DNA from: Polyangiaceae bacterium
Lineage (GTDB): Bacteria > Myxococcota_A > Polyangia > Polyangiales > Polyangiaceae
DNA: 36,403 bases
Assembly: GCA_025453595.1 (NCBI GenBank)
Contig: JALOQB010000125.1
Location: 1-36,403, forward strand
Direction of reading: 5' to 3'
Position numbers and translations under genes: made by a program. The notes under the pieces were generated by a model. That model was not told where the DNA came from. It was given only the letters and a program-made list of their open reading frames with translations, and did not search any database. Positions 26,297-32,398 of the stretch are shown piece by piece; positions within the stretch are counted from its first letter, which is position 1; each line of letters starts with the position of its first letter.

Positions 26297-27886
26297 TCAA
26301 TCCGCCGGCAACCCAGGCCCCAACGATGACAACGGGATGCGTGCGATGGTATTTGACTCTTTCTTGATTGAGAGTGACACGTAAACGTGTTCGCATGAGA
26401 CGGCTAGTGGGTTTGACCAGTATACATGATCAGCTCCCTGAGGTAGCCCGGTGATTTTCCAACCCTTGCCATCGGACAGACGCACCAGGTAGAGTTCACT
26501 CGTCTGGGCAATATAGTCGAAATAACGTCTGGCTGCGTATCCACAACCAACCACATACTGGTAGGTGGTATCGCCTGGACGAGACACGTCGGAGCGCACA
26601 CGGCGCTTGGTGGCGTCAATGGTGGCCATATCGGTAGCGTAAGGAGCAGTAAAGACCGAGGTAGCGGGAAAATCCAGGTCGTTTGGCTGCTTTCCTTCTC
26701 CGTAGGTCCACACAAGATCCTTGCCGTCGGTTCCGATATTCCCTGCTCCTCGCGTATAATCTCCAACCCAGCGTTGCAGCGGGCGCAACCCCTGGTCTTG
26801 CGACCAGACCATGATCCCATGGTAATTCCCTTCACCTACCCCAAGGAAGATGTCCGGACCGCGGGGGACGTAAATTGAAAAAGGTTGACCATCGGGGTCC
26901 TGAGCCCCGAGGAATACTTGCGTCTTGAGTTTATCAGGTTTACTCCATGACCGTACCGATAGACCGATCTGGTTATGCACGATCCAGTCGGCCGACACGT
27001 CCCAGTTGGAGGCCAGGTTGCCGACCTTGGGGGCCTTGCCGACGGTGGAGGGAAGGAGGCCATCAATGTCACCTGCCAGAAAGCCACCCATATCACCAAA
27101 GCCCGGTACATCCCACGTATCACCTGTCATCTGCCAGATGTACTTTCCCTCACGCAACCCTTGCGCCTGGACATAAAAGCCACCTACGACGGGATTGACC
27201 TGCAGAAGAGCGTGGCGAACGGGACCATCCGCTTCAGCAACAAGATGGTAACGAACATCGGGATTGCCCTGGTTCTTGAGTCGTGAAAATTGGATCAACA
27301 CCTTGGAGGAGCCAGGTACCGGCCAGACCCTGGGGAAGAAAGCCAGGGGGGCCTTGAGGGGGTCAGGAGGATCGATCCAGAAGCTCTTCATGCGCTGGCA
27401 GGAGAGCGACGGGTCGACGGGTTCTGGGCAGGCCTCCCATTGAATGGGAGGGGGCATGAGGTCGACCGAAGAAGGGCGGTAGAGTCGGCTCTTGCATGAC
27501 CATTCCTTGTACTCGATCCATCCGGCCGGGACAGTGGGTGGAGGCGTGAAGGGACCACAATCAGCAGGTCCAGGATAACTGATAGGAGCTGAGCCAGCGT
27601 CGGCCCCCCCTGGCAATTGGGCTCCGCCCTGGCCTGTGGTGGTCGAGCCACCGCTCTGTCCTCCGTCTGTTTTACCGCCCTCGCCCCCCGGGTTGGCGCC
27701 CGCAGCCCCCGCCTTGAGCGCACCACCCTGGCCTGCATTGCCTGCGAACGAGCCGGCCCCGCCCCCAGACCCCGCCGAAGGCGCCAAGGGATAGGAGGAA
27801 GAATCAGAGCAGCCACGGGCGACGAGGAGAAGGGCCATCGGTCCCAGGGCGACCAGCAAGCGCCGAAGCGAGGGGCGGGAGAACAT
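26297..27886 (-). CDS. AT-richer lipoprotein-like protein, possibly acquired
   Basis: 529 residues. The N-terminus (RRLLVALGPMALLLVARGC) is a signal peptide with an atypical lipobox (Arg at -2), followed by a Gly/Ala/Ser linker. The mature part has beta-rich units such as ADWIVHNQIGLSVRSW, GEGNYHGIMVWSQDQG and GKDLVWTYGEG, suggesting a propeller. It has no recognised catalytic motif. Base composition differs from the surroundings (26461-26580 counts to about 53% G+C by hand, against roughly 63-73% in sampled flanking lines). Its TGA (26297-26299) abuts the duplicated LysR fragment. ATG 27886 overlaps an upstream frame as TGATG. It is likely part of a transferred segment; function unknown. Confidence 0.8.
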   Translation of the reverse strand: MFSRPSLRRLLVALGPMALLLVARGCSDSSSYPLAPSAGSGGGAGSFAGNAGQGGALKAGAAGANPGGEGGKTDGGQSGGSTTTGQGGAQLPGGADAGSAPISYPGPADCGPFTPPPTVPAGWIEYKEWSCKSRLYRPSSVDLMPPPIQWEACPEPVDPSLSCQRMKSFWIDPPDPLKAPLAFFPRVWPVPGSSKVLIQFSRLKNQGNPDVRYHLVAEADGPVRHALLQVNPVVGGFYVQAQGLREGKYIWQMTGDTWDVPGFGDMGGFLAGDIDGLLPSTVGKAPKVGNLASNWDVSADWIVHNQIGLSVRSWSKPDKLKTQVFLGAQDPDGQPFSIYVPRGPDIFLGVGEGNYHGIMVWSQDQGLRPLQRWVGDYTRGAGNIGTDGKDLVWTYGEGKQPNDLDFPATSVFTAPYATDMATIDATKRRVRSDVSRPGDTTYQYVVGCGYAARRYFDYIAQTSELYLVRLSDGKGWKITGLPQGADHVYWSNPLAVSCEHVYVSLSIKKESNTIARIPLSSLGPGLPAD

Positions 27887-28028
27887 CAGAAGGAGGCTCC
27901 CAGAGCTGCCCAGGAGGAGGGCAATAGAATCAACCGGGCTGGATACATGCTCTTGCGTAGCATGAGGACGCGCTCGACAACCTGAGTTCCGTCGGCGTTC
28001 AGCCCCAGCATCATCGGGTAGGACGAGG
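27886..28028 (-). pseudogene. Possible 3' remnant of a gene upstream of the AT-richer lipoprotein
   Basis: An open frame ends at TGA 27886-27888, overlapping the lipoprotein ATG as TGATG. It reads about 47 codons (YPMMLGLNADGTQVVERV, then LRKSMYPARLILL and a WAALGASF end) and is cut at about 28028, where LysR-linked sequence begins. The coupling resembles the TPR-lipoprotein pair at 12824, but the protein sequences are not clearly alike. It may be the truncated end of a gene brought in with the lipoprotein; an open frame by chance is possible. Confidence 0.35.
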
Positions 28029-28052
28029 AGGCGCTGAGGCGCCTACCCGCGC
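28029..28052 (+). repeat. 24-bp direct repeat, copy 2 (LysR 3' end)
   Basis: Identical to 26206-26229. Includes the AGGCGC-TGAG-GCGCCT hairpin and the LysR stop codon (28043-28045). It marks the right edge of the AT-richer segment. Confidence 0.9.
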
Positions 28053-28984
28053 GCGCCCTTGCGGCGCGGCATGCAGGCCAGCGTCATCCGCCCCGCGAGG
28101 GCCCGGAACCAGGCGTGGGAGGCGTCGTTCTGCGACCGCTCGTGCCATGTCATGAGCACGTCAAAGCCCGGGATCTTCAGCGGGTGCTCGACCATCACCA
28201 GCGGCAGGTGACGGCAGCTCTCCCGGGCGAAGCTGCGGCTCGCGCTCAGCAGCAGGTCCGAGCGCGCCACCAGGAACGGGGCCGAGACAAAGTGCCCCAC
28301 CTTGATCGCCACCTCGCGCCGCATCCCCATGCCCTCCAGCGCCGCATCCACCGCCGACACCAGCAGCCCCCCGGTGGACACCTGCACGTGCCCCTGCGCC
28401 GCGAAGGCCTCCACGGTCATGCGCCCCCGACGGACCGCCGGGTGCCCCTCCCGGGCGAGGACCACCAGGTCGTCGAAGCCCACCACCTGCCGCACCAGCC
28501 CCGCCTGCGGCGGCAGCGGAGGCCCCACGATCAGCTCGATCTCCCCGGCCGCCAGGCTCGCCGCGGGGTCCGCTGGTGCGGGCGAGATGAACAGCCGCAC
28601 CCCTGGCGCCTCCGCCCGAAGCACCTCCAGCACCCGCGGAACCACGACGAACTCGCCCAGGTCGCTCGTGCTCATCCGGAACACCCGCTCGCTGCTCCGG
28701 GGGTCAAACGGCGAGCCCGCCCGCAGCGCCGCCCGCGCGTCGATCAGCGCCTGCGCCAGGGGCCCCGCGATCGCCCGGGCTCGCTCCGTCAGCACCAGAT
28801 CTCGCCGCGACCCCACCAGCAGCGGATCCCCCAGCTGCTCCCGCAGCGCCCGCAGCCGGTGGCTCACCGCCGGCTGCGTCACCCCGAGGCGCCGCGCCGC
28901 CCTCGTCACGCTCCGCTCCCGCAGCAGCGCATCCAGCGTCAGCAGCAGGTTCAGATCGAGCTCACTCTCATTCGCCACGTTCAT
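28043..28984 (-). CDS. LysR-family transcriptional regulator
   Basis: About 313 residues from ATG 28984 (ATG 28993 and 29002 are in frame; none has a clear ribosome site). The winged HTH is at the N-terminus: LTLDALLRERSVTRAARRLG then TQPAVSHRLRALREQLGDPL. The effector domain follows (VFRMSTSDLGEFVVVPRVLE, GEIELIVGPPL, FDDLVVLAREGHPAVRRG), resembling NodD/PcpR/LinR-type regulators of aromatic or small-molecule responses. It is divergent from the small gene at 29044, the usual arrangement for a LysR target, and originally convergent with the S9 gene, as the duplicated 3' end shows. The effector is unknown. Confidence 0.93.
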   Translation of the reverse strand: MNVANESELDLNLLLTLDALLRERSVTRAARRLGVTQPAVSHRLRALREQLGDPLLVGSRRDLVLTERARAIAGPLAQALIDARAALRAGSPFDPRSSERVFRMSTSDLGEFVVVPRVLEVLRAEAPGVRLFISPAPADPAASLAAGEIELIVGPPLPPQAGLVRQVVGFDDLVVLAREGHPAVRRGRMTVEAFAAQGHVQVSTGGLLVSAVDAALEGMGMRREVAIKVGHFVSAPFLVARSDLLLSASRSFARESCRHLPLVMVEHPLKIPGFDVLMTWHERSQNDASHAWFRALAGRMTLACMPRRKGARG

Positions 28985-28988
28985 GAAA

Positions 28989-29000
28989 GCCATGCATAGC
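28989..29000. promoter_or_regulatory. Candidate operator palindrome at the LysR start
   Basis: GCCATGCATAGC is an imperfect inverted repeat (one mismatched pair) overlying the alternative LysR start codons, in the divergent space before 29044. It could be an autoregulatory site, but the T-N11-A form of LysR boxes is not obvious. Weak evidence. Confidence 0.2.
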
Positions 29001-29043
29001 ATTCACTGGCGGGCGCATCACCGAGGGCCCAGGCTGGGTGTCG

Positions 29044-29412
29044 ATGAAGCGCATCGTCCAGCAAACCCTCGCCCTCGGGGCCGCCCTCCTGCTGGGGGCC
29101 GGCGCGGCCCTGGTGCTCGGGGCCAGCTCACCCCCGGGCAACCCGCTCTCCCAGCTTGGCCCCGAGGCTCGCGAGCGGCGCCAGTTCGAGGGGCGACCCG
29201 CCGAGCAGCTCCGGGCTGGCTCTTACACCTACGTCCGCCTCGTGGACGACGCAGGGCAGGGCCGGTGGGTGGTGACGATGGGGCGCGGGGTCGGGGGTGC
29301 GGCGCGGGTCCAGGCCCGCACCATGGCCCGCGTCACCGACTTCCACTCTCGCCGCCTGGCCCGGCGCTTCGACGAGCTCTTCTTCGGCACCCTCCACCCG
29401 CTCTCTCCCTGA
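29044..29412 (+). CDS. Small secreted or membrane-anchored hypothetical protein
   Basis: 122 residues from ATG 29044 (GTG 29038 is in frame). The N-terminus MKRIVQQTLALGAALLLGAGAALVLG is a signal peptide or single anchor. The mature part (FEGRPAEQLRAGSYTYVRLVDDAGQGRWVVTMGR) is short and has no recognised domain. It is divergent from the LysR gene and 15 nt before the lipoprotein at 29428, so these two may form a LysR-controlled pair (inferred from position). Confidence 0.65.
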   Translation: MKRIVQQTLALGAALLLGAGAALVLGASSPPGNPLSQLGPEARERRQFEGRPAEQLRAGSYTYVRLVDDAGQGRWVVTMGRGVGGAARVQARTMARVTDFHSRRLARRFDELFFGTLHPLSP

Positions 29413-29427
29413 AAGACCTCCCCCACC

Positions 29428-30006
29428 ATGCGTACCCCTCTCGTTCTCGCCGCCCTCACGCTTCTCGCTTGCAGCGAGGAGAGCTCCACCACCCCCGCCC
29501 CGACCCCGGCCTCCACCGGCGACACCAGCAAGGCCGCCGTCGAGCCCCCGGGCTGCGAGCGCTCCACCGCCCTCGAGCCGGACCTCGCCTTCACCGACTG
29601 GGTCGGCCCCGCCGTCGACCCCAAGACCGGCAAGCTCGCGCTGCCGGAAGGGAGCGGTTACCTGGTCGCCACCACCCGTCTCAACCTGCGCAAGGACGGC
29701 CAGGAGCTCTTCGGAAAGCACATCGGCGCCATCTTCACGACCATCGAGCAGCAACCGGGATTTTTGGCCTTCCAGACCGGGATCTCGGACCGGTGCGGCG
29801 TGGCCCGGACGCTCTCGGTATGGAAGGACGAGGAATCCCTCTACGGCTTCGTCACCAGCGGCGCTCACAAGGCCGCCATCGACGACACGCCGAAGATGAG
29901 CCGGGGGCTGAGCAACACCACGCACTTCCCCGCGACCAGCGCGGCCGAGGTGAGCTGGACCCGCGCGGCCCAGGCCATCGGCGAGGACGACGGCCCGTTT
30001 TACTGA
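29428..30006 (+). CDS. Lipoprotein with an ABM-like dimeric alpha-beta barrel domain
   Basis: 192 residues. The signal peptide ends in a lipobox (TLLAC). After a Thr/Pro/Ser linker, the region GYLVATTRLNLRKDGQELFG ... QQPGFLAFQTGISD ... ARTLSVWKDEESLYGFVTSGAHKAAI follows the strand-helix pattern and the 'W.s.esl..f..s..H' ending of the antibiotic-biosynthesis-monooxygenase/heme-degrading-like fold. The export signal is unusual for that fold. Substrate unknown. It follows the gene at 29044 closely. Confidence 0.75.
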   Translation: MRTPLVLAALTLLACSEESSTTPAPTPASTGDTSKAAVEPPGCERSTALEPDLAFTDWVGPAVDPKTGKLALPEGSGYLVATTRLNLRKDGQELFGKHIGAIFTTIEQQPGFLAFQTGISDRCGVARTLSVWKDEESLYGFVTSGAHKAAIDDTPKMSRGLSNTTHFPATSAAEVSWTRAAQAIGEDDGPFY

Positions 30007-30072
30007 GCGGCGGGCTTCGATCCGGGGAGGGAGACCGGAGGCCCGGCCCTCCAGCCGCCCGCGGCGCCGCGC

Positions 30073-31926
30073 TCAGGAGCGCTCGGCGAGCACGATGCAG
30101 CGGGGCGATTCGCTGCCGAAGAAGACGCCGGGGGTCTCGATCTGGCCACTCACTTCGAGCACCTTGAAGCCGGCCTCGTGGAGCACCTTGCCCAGCTCGT
30201 GGAGGCCGTAGAGGCGGATCGAGTAGTCGAGCTCGCGGGTACGCCCGTCCTCGAGCATCAGGGTGCGCTTGACCTTGAGCCGGCTGGTGAGCGAATCAAG
30301 GATGCTCTCGTCCATGCAGATGCAACCGTCGCCCTCGAACCAGACCATGTTGGGCTGGCGAGGCGCGATGAAGTCGCGGTTGCAGACATCAAGGAGGAGG
30401 ACACCACCGGGGCGCAGCGCCCGGTGGATGCGCTGGACCACGGCGAAGTTCTTTTCCTCGTCGAAGTAGCCAAAGCTCATGCCCCAGAAGTAGACGCCGT
30501 CGAACTGGTTCTCGAAGTTCATCTCCTTCATGTCGCCGTGAAGGAAATTGATCTTCTGCCGGGCCGCTTCGGCCTCTTCCTGGGCCCGCGCCATCATCGC
30601 CAGCGAGAGGTCGAAGCCGATGACCTTGTAGCCCCGGCGGGTGAGGCCGATCGAGTGGCGCCCGTCGCCGCAGGCAAGGTCAAGGATCAACGCATCCTGC
30701 CGGAGACCGAGGCGGTCATCGATGAAGGCGACCTCGGCCTCGATCTGCTTTGCCGTGGGCTGCTTGATGGAGCGGAGAAAGTCGTCGTCGAACATCTCTT
30801 CCCACCAGGGTCGCCCTCGCTTCTTGTCGACGGGTGTCTTGGGGGAAGGACGCGCCTCGGCCACCTTGGGGGGAGGCGGGGGCGTGGGTGGGTTGCTGAC
30901 CGGGGCCGGAGCCGAGGCAGGCGCGCTGGCCGGAGCCACGCCGAGGGCGACCGCGGGAGGCGGCGGCGGGAGCACCGGAGGAGGCGGGGGGGGCCGGGCG
31001 ACCAGGGCCTCCTGGGGGAGCGACGCCGGCGCCAGATCATCGGTCACATCGACCTCGACCTCCTCGGTCGGGGGCGGCGCCTCGACCCGCGGGGGCGCAG
31101 GCGTCCCTCCGGGGGGCGGTGGTGGCCTGGGTGGCACCGAAGCCATCGGAGCCCGGGGTGGCGGGTTATCCGACTCGGGCGCCACGTCATCGTCCGCGAT
31201 CTCCTCGATCTCGGAGGAGGGCAACACCGGCAGCGAGGGGCCCGGCTCGGGGAGCGAGATCGACAGCGCGATCGCGGGCGCCGGAGTCCAGCCTGGATCG
31301 GTCCCCACATCGATGCCCGAAGGCAGGCCAAACGGCGGGGGGATCATGACCGGCGGGGGCGGCGGTGCCGCGGGAGCGGGCTCCGAAGGGGCCACCGCCC
31401 GGGCCACCGGCGCGGGCTCCGGGGGCAGCGTCTCGCCCTCCACATCGCCCTCGAACACCGTGATGATCGGCATCGCCGCCAGGGGCACCAGATCATCGTC
31501 CTCGTCGCTCAGCTGCGGCGCCGTGGTGGTGGGCGGCTCGATGGCAGCGGGCACCACGGGCACAAAGGGAGGTGGCTCCGAAGAGGAGGCCGTGAGCCCC
31601 GGTAGGTCAGGCACCGGGATCGTGAACCCCTGCGCCTCCACCACCCCGGCCCCTTCGGAGGGCGGCGGGGGCACCGAGCGCATCGGTCGGGGCGGCCCCG
31701 GGGGACGAGGCAACGACAGCGGGCGCGTGGAGGCCGCGCCGCCAGGCTCGGGAGGCGGCGGAAGCACCGCCGGCGAAGGGAAAAGAGGAGACGGGGGGAC
31801 CGGGGGCGGCGGCATCGGCAAGGGGGCTGGAGCCGCCGAAGGAACCTCGGGGGAGGGAGCCTGCAAGGAGCCGGCTTCAGCGCCGGTCGGTGGAGTCTGC
31901 GGGGGCGCAGCCATCTCGTCGTTCAT
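30073..31926 (-). CDS. SAM-dependent methyltransferase with a long Pro-rich N-terminus
   Basis: 617 residues from ATG 31926. The C-terminal part (about 360-617) is a class I methyltransferase: LILDLACGDGRHSIGLTRRG (motif I), VIGFDLSLAMMARAQEEAE, INFLHGDMKEMNF, FDGVYFWGMSFGYFDEEKN and LRPGGVLLLDVCNRDF. The first ~360 residues are Pro/Ala-rich and acidic with runs of PPPPP and no signal peptide, so they are predicted to be disordered. The two parts are joined by a basic segment (KTPVDKKRGRPWWEEMFDDDF). The substrate is unknown; the fold resembles small-molecule or protein methyltransferases. The N-terminal tail may serve as an interaction platform. Confidence 0.85.
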   Translation of the reverse strand: MNDEMAAPPQTPPTGAEAGSLQAPSPEVPSAAPAPLPMPPPPVPPSPLFPSPAVLPPPPEPGGAASTRPLSLPRPPGPPRPMRSVPPPPSEGAGVVEAQGFTIPVPDLPGLTASSSEPPPFVPVVPAAIEPPTTTAPQLSDEDDDLVPLAAMPIITVFEGDVEGETLPPEPAPVARAVAPSEPAPAAPPPPPVMIPPPFGLPSGIDVGTDPGWTPAPAIALSISLPEPGPSLPVLPSSEIEEIADDDVAPESDNPPPRAPMASVPPRPPPPPGGTPAPPRVEAPPPTEEVEVDVTDDLAPASLPQEALVARPPPPPPVLPPPPPAVALGVAPASAPASAPAPVSNPPTPPPPPKVAEARPSPKTPVDKKRGRPWWEEMFDDDFLRSIKQPTAKQIEAEVAFIDDRLGLRQDALILDLACGDGRHSIGLTRRGYKVIGFDLSLAMMARAQEEAEAARQKINFLHGDMKEMNFENQFDGVYFWGMSFGYFDEEKNFAVVQRIHRALRPGGVLLLDVCNRDFIAPRQPNMVWFEGDGCICMDESILDSLTSRLKVKRTLMLEDGRTRELDYSIRLYGLHELGKVLHEAGFKVLEVSGQIETPGVFFGSESPRCIVLAERS

Positions 31927-32398
31927 GCCTCTATCGACCCACGCTAACAGACCCGCTGGCCCAGCGCATCGCCCTTCTGGCCACGCGCAGGGGCCATCCT
32001 GGCGCTGTTTTTCGGGACACGGGAGCCCGGCCCCGGATCCGGGCAGATCCACGCCTGCCTCTGCCCCGGACGACCAGGTCTGCCCTCTTCTCGTGAACCG
32101 TCCGGGTGAAACAATCTTCTCTCGCGGCAATCAAGCCCCACCGACGCGCCCCCCGGCACCACCCGGGATCTTTCATGGTTGCATCGGCCACCCTTCACTC
32201 CTGCAATTTTTACCTCCTCCTCTCCGGCATGATTTCCCTGAAATACCTGACTTTCTACGCTGGCACAGGAGACGCATACTGCTTCACCGAGCGCCTGGAC
32301 GCCGACGGTTTCCCCTCCCCCCCCCCACCGTTGCCCAGGCGCTCTTTCTATTTAATCGCCCCGCGATCCGCCCCTGCGCAGGCGCTATCCTGGGCGCC
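31927..32398. other. Divergent intergenic region, 472 bp
   Basis: Separates the methyltransferase (minus) from the VWA lipoprotein (plus) and must hold promoters for both. It is AT-richer than the genes, with stretches such as CTGCAATTTTTACCTCC and a C-run near 32321. Apart from the sigma-54-like site at 32261 I see no RNA gene, repeat or supported small gene. Confidence 0.5.
32261..32276 (+). promoter_or_regulatory. Weak sigma-54-like promoter candidate
   Basis: TGGCACAGGAGACGCA has a full -24 TGGCAC and a GC at the correct 12-nt spacing in the -12 position (ACGCA rather than TTGCA). It lies about 120 nt before ATG 32399. Sigma-54 control is common in myxobacteria, but the -12 element is only partial. 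Confidence 0.2.

Noticed and set aside
29818..29848. TATGGA followed by TCTACG in the ABM-like lipoprotein gene, resembling the 17-nt motif
   Set aside because: The spacer is 14 nt rather than 5, and the codons fit the conserved domain pattern.
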